The notes under the pieces were generated by a model. The model saw nothing but the letters and a program-made list of their open reading frames with translations. It had not been told where the DNA came from and did no database searches. A DNA stretch of 64,000 nt from Microvirga zambiensis WSM3693 (GTDB lineage Bacteria; Pseudomonadota; Alphaproteobacteria; Rhizobiales; Beijerinckiaceae), in assembly GCF_016735695.1 (NCBI RefSeq), contig NZ_JAERQD010000018.1:1-64000 (forward strand), given 5' to 3'. Position 1 is the first letter of the stretch; the number at the start of each line of letters is the position of its first letter. The translations under genes and the position numbers were made by a program. Positions 38,163 to 47,046 of this stretch are shown here, piece after piece.

Positions 38163-38250
38163 AGAGCGAGCCCTTTTGAGCCGCCGACCAGCCCGAGAGG
38201 CTGGAGGTCAACGTCCGACAGCGCGATGCGCCCTCGGGCGCGCTTTCATT
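38163..38250 (+). ncRNA. Possible structured RNA upstream of ffh
   Basis: GACCAGCC-cgaga-GGCTGG is a strong hairpin at 38186-38204, followed by GCGCCC-tc-GGGCGC (38228-38241) and a short T-rich tail. A conserved 'ffh' RNA motif is known upstream of ffh in some alphaproteobacteria; I could not verify a match to its consensus. A family A repeat lies between this and the genes. Confidence 0.3.
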
Positions 38251-38265
38251 TGGCTTTGCCCTACG

Positions 38266-38352
38266 CCGTCATGACCGGGCTTGTCCCGGTCATCCACGCC
38301 TTTGCCCTAGGCTTGTAAGACGTGGATGGCCGCATCAAGTGCGGCCATGACG
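38266..38352. repeat. Palindromic repeat, family A variant (copy 7)
   Basis: CGTCATGACCGGGCTTGTCC ... CGTGGATGGCCGCATCAAGT, ending GCCATGACG. Just upstream of the 71-aa gene that precedes ffh; it lies within 20 bases of its Shine-Dalgarno. Confidence 0.8.
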
Positions 38353-38368
38353 AAAAAGGATGAAACGG

Positions 38369-38584
38369 ATGTCGGACGACGCATTGCGCATCGAGGACGC
38401 GGTCAACGAGACCTGCCCGTGGTCGGGAAAGCCGATCGCGGCGGATTCGCTCACCCTTTATCGCGGCGAGGTGGTCGGCTTCTGCAATCCTGGCTGCCGC
38501 GACAAGTTCAAGGCGGCGATCGACCAGTTTGAAAAGGCACTTGCGGATCGCGATGTACCCCTCATCGCAAAAGGAATTGAGTGA
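38369..38584 (+). CDS. Small YHS/TRASH-like Cys protein upstream of ffh
   Basis: 71 aa from ATG 38369 with AAGGA eight bases upstream (ATG 38360 is less well placed). Motif CPWSGKPI, then YRGEVVGFCNPGCRDKF, resembles treble-clef metal-binding domains such as YHS/TRASH, with three cysteines in view and perhaps an aspartate or other ligand. Its stop overlaps the ffh GTG start (GTGA). Function unknown; the close link to ffh suggests cotranscription. Confidence 0.8.
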   Translation: MSDDALRIEDAVNETCPWSGKPIAADSLTLYRGEVVGFCNPGCRDKFKAAIDQFEKALADRDVPLIAKGIE

Positions 38585-40149
38585 CCATGTTCGAAGGCCT
38601 TTCCGACAAGCTTTCCAATATTCTCAACGGGCTGACGCGCCGCGGCGCGCTCACCGAGGAGGATGTCAACGCGGCGCTTCGTGAGGTCCGCCGCGCCCTG
38701 CTCGAGGCCGACGTGGCCCTGGAGGTGGTGCGCTCGTTTACGGACAAGGTGCGCTCCCGCGCGGTCGGCGCCGAGGTGGTCAAGTCGGTCTCTCCCGGCC
38801 AGCAGGTGGTCAAGATCGTCCATGACCAGCTCGTCGAGATGCTGGGCTCGGATGCGGAGGTGATCAGCCTCAACGCGGTTCCTCCCGTCGGAATCCTCAT
38901 GGTCGGCCTGCAGGGCTCGGGCAAGACGACAACCACCGCCAAGATCGCCAAGCGCCTGACGGATCGCGACAACCGCCGCGTGCTCATGGCCTCCCTCGAC
39001 ACCCGCCGCCCGGCTGCCATGGAGCAGCTCGCGGTGCTGGGCAAGCAGGTCGGCGTCGATACGCTGCCCATCGTCGCCGGCCAGTCGGCGGTGCAGATCG
39101 CGCGGCGCGCCATGGAGGCCGCACGGCTCGGCGGCTACGACGTGGTGATGCTCGACACCGCCGGTCGCGTGACGGTCGACGAGGTGCTGATGGTCGAGGC
39201 AGCCGACGTGCGCGCCGCCACCAACCCGCATGAGGTGCTGCTCGTCGCCGATGCGCTCACCGGCCAGGACGCGGTCAACACCGCGCGTGCCTTCGACCAG
39301 CGCCTCGGCGTCACCGGCATCGTGCTCACGAGAATGGACGGCGATGCCCGCGGCGGTGCCGCGCTCTCGATGCGCGCCGTGACCGGCAAGCCGATCAAGC
39401 TCATCGGTACGGGCGAGAAGGTCGATGCGCTCGAGGAATTCCATCCGAGCCGCGTCGCCAACCGCATCCTCGGCATGGGCGACATCGTCTCGCTGGTCGA
39501 GAAGGCGGCGGAGAATTTCGACCAGGCGCAGGCCCAGCGCATGGCCGAGAAGATGCGCAAGGGCAAGTTCGATCTCGAAGACCTGCGCGACCAGCTCGCG
39601 CAGATGGAGAAGATCGGCGGCCTCTCCGGCATGATGGGCATGCTGCCCGGCGTCGCGAAGATGAAGTCGCAGCTCGAGAACGCCAATCTCGACGACCGGA
39701 TCATCAAGCGCCAGCGCGCCATCATCGATTCCATGACGCCCTCCGAGCGCCGCAATCCGGACATCCTCAAGGCCTCGCGCAAGAAGCGCATCGCGGCAGG
39801 TGCCGGCGCGAAGGTCGAGGAGATCAACAAGCTTCTCAAGATGCACCGCCAGATGGCCGACGTCATGAAGATGATGGGCGGCGGCAAGGGCAAGGGCATG
39901 GCCGGCGCGCTCGGCAAGATGTTCGGCCTCGGCGGAGGGGCAGGAGGCATGGGCGGCATGCCCCAGCCGACGCCGGAGCAGATCGAGGCGCTGCAGAAGC
40001 AGATGGGCGGAAAGCTGCCCGACTTCCCCGGCGGCGCCGGCGGTCTTCCGGCCATGCCGAAGGGCACGCCGGGGCTTCCGGGTCTCGGCGGGGCTAAGAT
40101 CCCGGGTCTTCCCGGAATCGGCGGCTTCCCGTTCGGGAAGAAGAAATAA
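38581..40149 (+). CDS. ffh: Signal recognition particle protein Ffh
   Basis: 522 aa; GTG 38581 fits the AAAGGA upstream better than the ATG at 38587. NG domain GLQGSGKTTTTAKIA, DTRRPAAMEQL, DTAGR and TRMDGDARGG, then the methionine-rich M domain (MEKIGGLSGMMGMLPGV, MMGGGKGKGMAG) that binds signal sequences and SRP RNA. The C-terminal ~60 residues are a Gly/Pro-rich tail. It targets nascent membrane proteins to FtsY. Confidence 0.97.
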   Translation: MTMFEGLSDKLSNILNGLTRRGALTEEDVNAALREVRRALLEADVALEVVRSFTDKVRSRAVGAEVVKSVSPGQQVVKIVHDQLVEMLGSDAEVISLNAVPPVGILMVGLQGSGKTTTTAKIAKRLTDRDNRRVLMASLDTRRPAAMEQLAVLGKQVGVDTLPIVAGQSAVQIARRAMEAARLGGYDVVMLDTAGRVTVDEVLMVEAADVRAATNPHEVLLVADALTGQDAVNTARAFDQRLGVTGIVLTRMDGDARGGAALSMRAVTGKPIKLIGTGEKVDALEEFHPSRVANRILGMGDIVSLVEKAAENFDQAQAQRMAEKMRKGKFDLEDLRDQLAQMEKIGGLSGMMGMLPGVAKMKSQLENANLDDRIIKRQRAIIDSMTPSERRNPDILKASRKKRIAAGAGAKVEEINKLLKMHRQMADVMKMMGGGKGKGMAGALGKMFGLGGGAGGMGGMPQPTPEQIEALQKQMGGKLPDFPGGAGGLPAMPKGTPGLPGLGGAKIPGLPGIGGFPFGKKK

Positions 40150-40163
40150 GGTTTCGAGTTAAC

Positions 40164-40268
40164 CGTCATTCCGGGACCGCGCAGCGGAGCCCGGAATCCA
40201 TAAACGCCGGCTTCGCACAATGAAGGGTCGTCAGCGGTTATGGACCCCCGCCTTCGCGGGGATGACGG
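40164..40268. repeat. Family B repeat (between ffh and rpsP)
   Basis: CGTCATTCCGGGACCGCGCAGCGGAGCCCGGAATCC, spacer, then TTATGGACCCCCGCC and CGCGGGGATGACG. It is nearly identical to 60684-60819 in the left half; the right half uses a different arm. Confidence 0.85.
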
Positions 40269-40306
40269 GAGAAGGTTTGATCACAGGACACTAAAAGGAG
40301 TATCCC

Positions 40307-40666
40307 ATGTCCCTGAAGATCCGTCTCACCCGTGGTGGTGCGAAGAAGCGTCCCTATTACCGCATCGTCGTTGCCGATTCGCGCTCCCCGCGCGATGGCC
40401 GCTTCATCGAGAAGGTCGGCACCTACGACCCGATGAAGGCCAAGGACGATGCCGGCCGCGTCGTTCTCGATAACGAGAAGATCCAGGCCTGGCTCGCCAA
40501 GGGCGCCCAGCCGACCGACCGCGTCCTGCGCTTCCTCGACGCTGCCGGCCTCCTGAAGCGCTCCCCGCGCAGCAACCCGCAGAAGGCCGTTCCGGGCAAG
40601 AAGGCCCAGGAGCGCGCCGCCGAGAAGGCCGCCGCGGCTGCCGCCGGCGAAGGCGAGGCTGCGTAA
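40307..40666 (+). CDS. rpsP: 30S ribosomal protein S16
   Basis: 119 aa. It starts [20 protein letters not shown], followed by [11 protein letters not shown] and [15 protein letters not shown], which define S16. The C-terminal Ala/Lys-rich extension is common in alphaproteobacteria. SD AAAGGAGTA lies before the ATG. First gene of the rpsP-rimM-trmD operon. Confidence 0.98.
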   Translation: MSLKIRLTRGGAKKRPYYRIVVADSRSPRDGRFIEKVGTYDPMKAKDDAGRVVLDNEKIQAWLAKGAQPTDRVLRFLDAAGLLKRSPRSNPQKAVPGKKAQERAAEKAAAAAAGEGEAA

Positions 40667-40693
40667 GGCTGATGGTAAGGGGGCGCAACTCAT

Positions 40694-40823
40694 CCTCCCC
40701 TAGAGGGGGAGGGTCGATGCTGCGTGAGCAGCAGCGGGGTGGGGTGGAAACACCTCGTTCTCCTACGTCGCGCTCCCACCCCACCCCGGACCTGCGGTCC
40801 GACCCTCCCCCTCCAGGGGAGGG
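40694..40823. repeat. Family C palindromic repeat at the 5' end of rimM
   Basis: 130 bp with hairpin arms CCTCCCCTAGAGGGGGAGGG and CCCTCCCCCTCCAGGGGAGG, an inner GGACCTGCGGTCC hairpin, and GGGGTGGGGTGG/CCCACCCCACC. It is open throughout in the rimM frame and holds an ATG (40717) behind GGGGGAGGG. Confidence 0.9.
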
Positions 40824-41397
40824 TGTCCGCGGCGTTCTGCAAACAAACGATCTCGTCCTCGTCGGCGAGTTCGGTCGCGCCCATGGCCTGAAGGGCGAGG
40901 TGCGGCTGAAATCCCATACCGGCGATCCGCGGGCGATCGCCGATTACAAGCCGCTGATCGCATCGAACGGCAAAACCTATTCCCTCAAGAACGTGCGGCC
41001 CGCGCCCGGCGGCGCGCCCGATCTGCTCATCGCCGTCGTCGATGGCGTGACGACGCGCGAGGCATCCGAGGCGCTCAACCGCGTCGAGCTCTACGTCGCG
41101 CGCGAAAAACTTCCCTCCCCCGACGAGGAGGATGAGTTTCTGCTCGCGGACCTGATCGGTCTGTCCGTCCAGAACGAAGCGGGCGAGACCATCGGCACGG
41201 TGGTCGACGTGCCCAATTACGGCGGCGGCGATCTGCTGGAAATCGCGCCTTTGCAGAAAGGCCCGACCGCATTTCTGCCTTTCACCAAGGCCTTCGTGCC
41301 GATTGTGGATATCGCCGGCAAACGCATCGTCGCGGCACCTCCGGGCGATCTGTTCGAACAGGCGAAACCCGCCCCCGATTCCGAGGACGAGGCGTGA
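40717..41397 (+). CDS. rimM: Ribosome maturation factor RimM with repeat-encoded N-terminus
   Basis: 226 aa from ATG 40717, or 241 from ATG 40672. RimM core begins at [20 protein letters not shown], followed by the PRC-barrel ([37 protein letters not shown]). It assists 30S head maturation with S19. RimM normally starts within a few residues of the DLVLVG segment, but between the repeat and the core there is no ATG, GTG or TTG, only two CTG codons. So translation probably starts inside the family C repeat (ATG 40717, GTG 40744) or at a CTG. The stop overlaps trmD (GTGA). Confidence 0.9.
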   Translation: MLREQQRGGVETPRSPTSRSHPTPDLRSDPPPPGEGVRGVLQTNDLVLVGEFGRAHGLKGEVRLKSHTGDPRAIADYKPLIASNGKTYSLKNVRPAPGGAPDLLIAVVDGVTTREASEALNRVELYVAREKLPSPDEEDEFLLADLIGLSVQNEAGETIGTVVDVPNYGGGDLLEIAPLQKGPTAFLPFTKAFVPIVDIAGKRIVAAPPGDLFEQAKPAPDSEDEA

Positions 41398-42077
41398 GCT
41401 TTTCCGCCACCATCCTCACCCTCTACCCTGAGATGTTTCCAGGCCCGCTCGGCATATCGCTCGCCGGCGATGCGCTCGCGCGCGGCGTGTGGTCGCTTGA
41501 AGCGAAGAACATCCGCGATCACGGCCTTGGCCGTCACCGTACTGTCGACGATACGCCGGCCGGCGGCGGTCCCGGCATGGTGATCCGCTGCGACGTGCTG
41601 GCTGCCGCCATCGACGCCAATGTCGCGCAGGACGATCCGCGTCCAAAACTTCTGATGAGCCCGCGCGGCAAGCCGCTGACTCAAAGCCGCGTGCGCGAGT
41701 TCGCGGCTGGTCCCGGAATCGTCATCGTCTGCGGCCGCTTCGAGGGCGTGGACGAGCGCGTGATCGAGGCGCGGGGCCTCGAGGAAGTCTCCATCGGCGA
41801 TTACGTGCTCTCCGGCGGCGAGATGGCGGCGATGATCGTGCTCGATTCCTGCGTGCGTCTGCTCCCCGGCGTCATGGGCAAGGAGGCCTCCGGCACCGAG
41901 GAAAGCTTTGAGACGAACCGCCTCGAATATCCGCATTACACCCGGCCCCGCGAATGGGAGGGCCGCCCGATTCCCGACGTGCTGCTCTCCGGCAACCATG
42001 CCATGATCGAGCGCTGGCGCCGCGCGGAATCGGAGCGCATCACGCGCGAGCGGCGGCCTGATCTGCTGGAGCGTTGA
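41394..42077 (+). CDS. trmD: tRNA (guanine37-N1)-methyltransferase
   Basis: 227 aa from GTG 41394, overlapping the rimM stop. SPOUT methyltransferase making m1G37. Visible: [18 protein letters not shown], the trefoil knot region [13 protein letters not shown] and [14 protein letters not shown], and [20 protein letters not shown]. Standard length is a little longer in some species (about 240). The usual fourth gene rplS is displaced 2.4 kb downstream. Confidence 0.97.
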   Translation: MSFSATILTLYPEMFPGPLGISLAGDALARGVWSLEAKNIRDHGLGRHRTVDDTPAGGGPGMVIRCDVLAAAIDANVAQDDPRPKLLMSPRGKPLTQSRVREFAAGPGIVIVCGRFEGVDERVIEARGLEEVSIGDYVLSGGEMAAMIVLDSCVRLLPGVMGKEASGTEESFETNRLEYPHYTRPREWEGRPIPDVLLSGNHAMIERWRRAESERITRERRPDLLER

Positions 42078-42115
42078 TCCATCAAACTACGCTCTATGGC
42101 AAAGGAGACGCGTCG

Positions 42116-42523
42116 ATGGTGCAGGGTTTCGAGCATGTGGGCATGGTCAGCAGCGATCTCGACAGAACCATCGCCTTCTATTGCGGCCTGCTGGGCTTGA
42201 AGGAGACCCTGGTCAAGCGCACGGGGGAGGGCGGGCGCATCGCCTTTCTCGAGATCGGCGGCGTCATGCTCGAAATCGTCGAGCCCGCTGCCGGTGCGAA
42301 AACGCCGGCGCGCGAGGTGCCGATCACCGAGGCGGGTATCCGTCACATCACGTTCCGCGTCGAGGATGTCGATGCGATCTACGAGAAGCTTCGCGCCGCC
42401 GGGGTCGAGTTCACTGTCCCGCCGCGTCAGGCGGTGAATGCGGAGCTCATCCGAAAAGTGGCGTTCTGCAAGGATCCCGACGGCATCGTGGTCGAGTTCC
42501 TGGAGCGCCAGCCGTTAGCCTGA
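42116..42523 (+). CDS. VOC-family (glyoxalase/dioxygenase-like) protein
   Basis: 135 aa from ATG 42116 with AAAGGAGA seven bases upstream. It has the two beta-alpha-beta-beta-beta modules: FEHVGMVSSDLDRTIAFYCG and ITFRVEDVDAIYEKLRAAG, with metal-type His, Glu positions (H, HITF, DPDGIVVEF). It could be a methylmalonyl-CoA epimerase, lyase or resistance protein; substrate not readable. Placed directly after trmD, where rplS would be expected. Confidence 0.87.
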   Translation: MVQGFEHVGMVSSDLDRTIAFYCGLLGLKETLVKRTGEGGRIAFLEIGGVMLEIVEPAAGAKTPAREVPITEAGIRHITFRVEDVDAIYEKLRAAGVEFTVPPRQAVNAELIRKVAFCKDPDGIVVEFLERQPLA

Positions 42524-43468
42524 CGCAGCCTCCGCTCCGAGCTTGGCGCCGAAGATCTTCAGGTACTTCATGCCGGTGTCGCACATCACCGTGACGATGG
42601 TCGCGTCCGGGCCGAGCGTCTCGGCAAGGCGCAGGGCCGCGATCACGTTGGCGCCCGTCGACGTGCCGGCGAACAGCCCCTCCTCGCGGGCGAGCCGGAA
42701 GGCCATCGCCATCGCCTCGTCCGTCGACACCCGCTCGATCCCGTCGGCGATGCCTTTGTCCCAGAGCGGCACCACATAGCCGGCGCCGATCCCGTCGATC
42801 TTGTGCGCACCGGACGGGCCGCCGGAGAGGACGGCGGATTCGGCGGGCTCCACGGCGACGATCGCGATCGATCTCTTCTGCCGTAGGCCCTCCGCGATCC
42901 CGCGCAAGGACGCCGCCGTTCCCACGCTCTGGACGAAGCCGTCGATGCGGCCCTCGCTCTGCTGCCAGATCTCGTCGGCCATCCGGTGATAGGCGGAAAG
43001 CTGATCGCGGTTCTTCATCTGGTCGGTCCAGAAGGAGCCCTTCGCCTCGGCGATGATGCGGGCCTCTTCGATCATGTCCTTGGTCAGCTTCTCCGTCATG
43101 CGGCCGCTCTCGCTCTTCACGATATGCAGCGTCGCGCCGAGGAGCTGCATGTGGTCGAGCTTTTCCTTGGAGAAGGCGTCGGAGGTGACGATGTCGAGAG
43201 GATAGCCCTTCACCGCGCAGACCAGCGACAGGGAAACGCCGGTGCTGCCGCCGGTGTATTCCACCACCGACCTGCCGCCTTTCAGGCGCCCGTCGGCTTC
43301 CGCCGCCTCGATCATGGCGAGCGCCATCCGGTCCTTCATGCTCCCCGTCGGATTCTCGGTCTCCAGCTTCAGCAGGATGCGGGCGCCGTTGGCGGGGCGG
43401 ATATGGCGAAGCGGGATCAGCGGCGTATTGCCGATGCGATCGAGGATTGTGCGGGGCTGCTGGGTCAT
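42515..43468 (-). CDS. PLP-dependent cysteine synthase family protein
   Basis: 317 aa from ATG 43468 (MTQQPRTILDRIGNTPLIPL). Fold type II PLP enzyme: NPTGSMKDRMAL with the PLP lysine, VVEYTGGSTGVSLSLV as the substrate loop (TGGSTG instead of the TSGNTG of CysK), and FAGTSTGANVIAA as phosphate loop. It may act on O-acetylserine or a related substrate; the loop change makes the CysK label unsafe. Divergent from the HxlR gene and overlapping the VOC gene end by nine bases. Confidence 0.88.
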   Translation of the reverse strand: MTQQPRTILDRIGNTPLIPLRHIRPANGARILLKLETENPTGSMKDRMALAMIEAAEADGRLKGGRSVVEYTGGSTGVSLSLVCAVKGYPLDIVTSDAFSKEKLDHMQLLGATLHIVKSESGRMTEKLTKDMIEEARIIAEAKGSFWTDQMKNRDQLSAYHRMADEIWQQSEGRIDGFVQSVGTAASLRGIAEGLRQKRSIAIVAVEPAESAVLSGGPSGAHKIDGIGAGYVVPLWDKGIADGIERVSTDEAMAMAFRLAREEGLFAGTSTGANVIAALRLAETLGPDATIVTVMCDTGMKYLKIFGAKLGAEAASG

Positions 43469-43573
43469 GGGTGCCGTCCAAAAAGGTCGATCCTCGGTAA
43501 ACCGGGATGGTTCGCTCGTCAGGTCCGGAATCCGGACTTCTCCCGGTTTCGCTGCCATGCTAGCGCTTCCTCC

Positions 43574-44254
43574 ATGGCAGATTACGGTCAATTCTGTTCC
43601 GTGGCCCGCGCCCATGAGGCCGTCGGTGGGCGCTGGACCCTTCTCGTGGTGCGCGAGCTTCTCTGCGGCAGCCGTCGCTTCAACGACATCCGCCGCGGCA
43701 TCCCGCGCATCTCCCGCACCATGCTCTCCGAGCGCCTGCAGGACCTGGTGCATGTCGGAGTCATCACCCGCGTCGAGGGCGAGCACGGCCCGGAATATGC
43801 CCTCACCGAGGCCGGCCGGGAACTGATGGGCATCGTCGGGGCTCTCGGCACCTGGGGCCAGCGCTGGCTGCCGCGGCGGGCCGAGACCGAGGATCTCGAC
43901 CTCGAGCCCATTCTCGTCGACATGGAGCGGCGGGTCCGAGCCGAGGCACTGCCGGGCGAGCCCATGGTCATCCGCTTCGAGATCGAGGGGCAGCGCCAGC
44001 CGCGCTTCCTGCTGTTGAAGGAAGCCGACGTCTCGCTCTGTGGCCGCAATCCGGGCTTTCCCGAGCCGCTCTGCGTGCGCGGCTCTCTTTCTGCCCTGGC
44101 CGCCTGGTGGCGGGGCGACGTGAGCTTTGCCGAGGCGCAGCGGATGGGCATCTCGGTGGATGGGCCTAAGGCTCTGGCGCGGGCGTTTCCGGACTGGTTC
44201 GAGCGGTATTTGTTCGCGGAGGTGGGGCAGGCCTCACGAAAGTCAGCGATCTAA
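43574..44254 (+). CDS. HxlR-family transcriptional regulator
   Basis: 226 aa from ATG 43574 (MADYGQFCSVARAHEAVGGR). CSVARAHEAVGGRWTLLVVR, then FNDIRRGIPRISRTMLSERL and a winged tail are the HxlR signature; the conserved N-terminal cysteine is C8. The ~110 extra C-terminal residues (IRFEIEGQRQPRFLLLK) form an added SCP2-like or ligand domain. It is divergent from the cysteine-synthase-like gene and may control it. Confidence 0.88.
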   Translation: MADYGQFCSVARAHEAVGGRWTLLVVRELLCGSRRFNDIRRGIPRISRTMLSERLQDLVHVGVITRVEGEHGPEYALTEAGRELMGIVGALGTWGQRWLPRRAETEDLDLEPILVDMERRVRAEALPGEPMVIRFEIEGQRQPRFLLLKEADVSLCGRNPGFPEPLCVRGSLSALAAWWRGDVSFAEAQRMGISVDGPKALARAFPDWFERYLFAEVGQASRKSAI

Positions 44255-44271
44255 GGGCACCGGTCCCTGTT

Positions 44272-44381
44272 TCGTCATGGCCGGGCTTGTCCCGGCCACC
44301 CACGTCTTTGCACCGCTGTGGTTCCCAAGACGGTGGGTCCCCGGGATGATCCCCGGATCAAGTCCGGGGACGGGGATGACG
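44272..44381. repeat. Palindromic repeat, family A (copy 8)
   Basis: CGTCATGGCCGGGCTTGTCC, a spacer, then ATCCCCGGATCAAGTCCGGG and GATGACG. It occupies the gap between the HxlR gene and the rplS promoter. Confidence 0.85.
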
Positions 44382-44412
44382 TTGCGGGTGGGTTGACAGG
44401 CGGCTTGCAGGC

Positions 44413-44441
44413 TCGACAACCCCCCGAAACTGCTGTATAGG
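44413..44441 (+). promoter_or_regulatory. Candidate sigma-70 promoter of rplS
   Basis: TCGACA (44413-44418), 17 bases, TATAGG (44436-44441), about 83 bases before the rplS ATG. An own promoter would be expected since rplS is detached from the rpsP operon. Confidence 0.4.
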
Positions 44442-44523
44442 CGCGGCCTCAACTTAAAACAGGACGCCGAAATCCCGCGGGTTTTGAGATCGCTCAGGAC
44501 CACGCAACGGCAGGAGTATTACG

Positions 44524-44907
44524 ATGAACCTCATTCAGCAGCTCGAGCAGGAGCAGATTGCCAAGCTCGCCAAGACCATTCCCGACTTCCAGCCCGGCGA
44601 CACCGTGATCGTCAACGTGAAGGTGAAGGAAGGCGAGCGTACCCGCGTCCAGGCCTATGAGGGCGTCTGCATCGCCCGCTCCGGTGCCGGCCTGCACGAG
44701 AGCTTCACCGTCCGCAAGATCTCCTACGGCGAAGGCGTCGAGCGCGTGTTCCCGATCTATTCGCCGAACGTCGATTCCATCAAGGTCGTGCGCCGCGGTG
44801 CGGTGCGTCGCGCCAAGCTCTATTACCTGCGCGACCGTCGCGGCAAGTCGGCCCGTATCGCCGAGCGCGCCGAGAAGAAGACCGGGACCCCGGCTGCTGC
44901 CGAGTAA
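44524..44907 (+). CDS. rplS: 50S ribosomal protein L19
   Basis: 127 aa. It begins [20 protein letters not shown] and contains [28 protein letters not shown]-like [29 protein letters not shown] and a basic C-terminal part, as in L19 at the 30S-50S interface. SD CAGGAGTATT. Usually in an operon with rpsP-rimM-trmD but here preceded by a VOC gene, a PLP enzyme and HxlR. Confidence 0.98.
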   Translation: MNLIQQLEQEQIAKLAKTIPDFQPGDTVIVNVKVKEGERTRVQAYEGVCIARSGAGLHESFTVRKISYGEGVERVFPIYSPNVDSIKVVRRGAVRRAKLYYLRDRRGKSARIAERAEKKTGTPAAAE

Positions 44908-44938
44908 GGCTCTCGTCTCGATCGTCAGAATTTTCGAA

Positions 44939-44963
44939 GGCGCGGCTCAACCCGCGCCTTTTT
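44939..44963 (+). terminator. Terminator of rplS
   Basis: GGCGCGG-ctcaac-CCGCGCC followed by five T, 32 bases after the rplS stop. Confidence 0.85.
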
Positions 44964-45124
44964 GCTGAACGGACGAGCCGATCGCGACAAAAATATAATT
45001 GCGCGAGGTCGCGCGTCTGCTATGCGATCGTTTCAAGGCGGTGTGCGCTCAGGACATCTTCCCGTGCCTGCGCGCTGCCGCTAAAAACGCCAAACCATTT
45101 ATTTTCGACTGCTGGAAGAGACCC

Positions 45125-46528
45125 ATGGCCAAAGCCCGCACCCTCTATGACAAGATCTGGGACGACCACGTCGTCGATCAGCAGGATGACGGGACGTGCC
45201 TTCTCTACATCGATCGCCACCTCGTCCATGAGGTCACGAGCCCGCAGGCCTTCGAAGGCCTGCGCATGACCGGCCGCCAGGTGCGCCAGCCGGGCAAGAC
45301 GCTGGCCGTGGTCGACCACAACGTGCCGACCACCGACCGCTCGCACGGCATCGAGGATCCCGAAGCCGCCACCCAGGTCGCGGCTCTCGCCCAGAACGCC
45401 AAGGAATTCGGCGTCGAGTACTTCAACGAGCTCGACACCCGCCAGGGCATCGTCCACGTGGTCGGTCCGGAGCAGGGCTTCACGCTGCCGGGCATGACAA
45501 TCGTCTGCGGCGACAGCCACACCTCGACCCACGGCGCCTTCGGCTCGCTCGCTCACGGCATCGGCACCTCGGAGGTCGAGCATGTGCTCGCCACCCAGAC
45601 GCTGATCCAGAAGAAGGCCAAGAACATGCGCGTGACCGTGGACGGGCAATTGCCCGCCGGCGTCACGGCGAAGGACATCATCCTCGCCATCATCGGCGAG
45701 ATCGGCACCGCCGGCGGCACCGGCCACGTGATCGAATATGCGGGCGAGGCTATCCGCTCGCTGTCGATGGAAGGCCGCATGACGATCTGCAATATGTCGA
45801 TCGAGGGCGGTGCCCGCGCCGGCATGGTGGCCCCGGACGAGAAGACCTATGCCTATCTGAAAGGCCGTCCCAAGGCGCCGCAGGGCGAGGCTTGGGATGC
45901 GGCCGTGCGCTATTGGGAATCCTTACGCACCGACGAGGGCGCCTTCTTCGACACCGAGATTCGGTTGGACGCAGCCAATCTGCCGCCCATCGTCACCTGG
46001 GGTACGAGCCCTGAGGACGTGGTCTCGATCGCCGGCGTGGTGCCGAATCCGGATGACATCCAGGACGAGAACAAGCGCCGCTCCAAGTGGCGCGCGCTGG
46101 AATATATGGGCCTGACCCCCGGCACCAAGATCACCGACATCGCGCTCGACCGCGTCTTCATCGGCTCCTGCACCAACGGCCGTATCGAGGATCTGCGCGA
46201 AGTGGCCAAGGTGGTCGAGGGCAAGCGGGTGGCGGCGAGCGTCAACGCCATGATCGTGCCCGGATCCGGCATCGTGAAGATGCAGGCCGAGGCCGAGGGC
46301 CTCGACAAGATCTTCAAGGAAGCCGGCTTCGACTGGCGCGAGCCCGGCTGCTCCATGTGCCTTGCCATGAATGCCGACCGCCTCGCACCACACGAGCGCT
46401 GCGCCTCGACCTCGAACCGCAACTTCGAGGGCCGCCAGGGCTTCAAGGGACGCACCCATCTCGTCTCGCCGGCCATGGCGGCGGCGGCAGCAATTGCCGG
46501 CCGCTTCGTGGACATTCGCTCGTTTTGA
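45125..46528 (+). CDS. leuC: 3-isopropylmalate dehydratase large subunit
   Basis: 467 aa from ATG 45125 ([17 protein letters not shown]); a longer frame upstream to 44999 is unlikely. Aconitase-fold enzyme of leucine synthesis. Landmarks: [27 protein letters not shown] with one [4Fe-4S] cysteine, and GCSMCLAMN with the other two. It works with LeuD, encoded 3.6 kb downstream. AT-rich ATATAATT at 44992-45000 could be its -10 region. Confidence 0.96.
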   Translation: MAKARTLYDKIWDDHVVDQQDDGTCLLYIDRHLVHEVTSPQAFEGLRMTGRQVRQPGKTLAVVDHNVPTTDRSHGIEDPEAATQVAALAQNAKEFGVEYFNELDTRQGIVHVVGPEQGFTLPGMTIVCGDSHTSTHGAFGSLAHGIGTSEVEHVLATQTLIQKKAKNMRVTVDGQLPAGVTAKDIILAIIGEIGTAGGTGHVIEYAGEAIRSLSMEGRMTICNMSIEGGARAGMVAPDEKTYAYLKGRPKAPQGEAWDAAVRYWESLRTDEGAFFDTEIRLDAANLPPIVTWGTSPEDVVSIAGVVPNPDDIQDENKRRSKWRALEYMGLTPGTKITDIALDRVFIGSCTNGRIEDLREVAKVVEGKRVAASVNAMIVPGSGIVKMQAEAEGLDKIFKEAGFDWREPGCSMCLAMNADRLAPHERCASTSNRNFEGRQGFKGRTHLVSPAMAAAAAIAGRFVDIRSF

Positions 46529-46542
46529 TATAATATCCGGCC

Positions 46543-46983
46543 ATGATGAAATGTTCATGGCCGATTTTCTCTCTGATGTTCGCAGTCCTGCTGTCGGCAG
46601 GCCATCCTGCCCTCGCGCAGAAACGAGATGCCGCCGGTCGGCAGCCTCCATCGGATTGTTTCTGGAAGCAGCATCAGTTCACGAGAACCCTCGGTACGCT
46701 GCGGAAATATCCGGATGCAGAACTGCGTTTTGCGCTTGCCAATAAAGCGGGTGAAAAGCCCGACTACCCGGTGTGCTACAACAGGCGCGAGCAGCTGAGG
46801 CGAGATATTCAGATCGATCAGTGGCGCCGAAACGAAGCTCCGGAATGCCTCAATTATTTTCGTAACAAAGAGGCGCAAGACGCTAAAGAGTGGAAGGCGT
46901 TGGGCCTGCCGCCAAATCGCACGCTTCAACAGCGGATGACCGAATACAACGAGACCTGCCAACAGACGGCCGGGCCACTCTGA
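46543..46983 (+). CDS. Hypothetical exported protein with four cysteines
   Basis: 146 aa. Signal peptide (SLMFAVLLSAGHPALA, cut before QKRD) and a mature part with four cysteines in SDCFW, PVCYN, PECLN and ETCQQ, probably two disulfides. Basic and rich in Gln/Arg/Asn. Base composition is lower in GC than the leu genes around it, which might point to acquisition. No family recognised. Confidence 0.7.
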   Translation: MMKCSWPIFSLMFAVLLSAGHPALAQKRDAAGRQPPSDCFWKQHQFTRTLGTLRKYPDAELRFALANKAGEKPDYPVCYNRREQLRRDIQIDQWRRNEAPECLNYFRNKEAQDAKEWKALGLPPNRTLQQRMTEYNETCQQTAGPL

Positions 46984-46992
46984 CAAGCAATG

Positions 46993-47025
46993 AAAGGCCG
47001 TGAACTACACGAGTCACGGCCTTTT
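46993..47025. terminator. Bidirectional terminator
   Basis: AAAGGCCGTGA - 10-base loop - TCACGGCCTTTT. It is flanked by A and T runs so works either way, between two convergent small genes. Confidence 0.85.
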
Positions 47026-47046
47026 CATGATCAGTTCTCTAAAAAA

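Noticed and set aside
38186..38209. Hairpin as SRP RNA gene
   Set aside because: The universally conserved SRP loop sequence (GGTCAGG ... GGAAGCAGC type) is absent.
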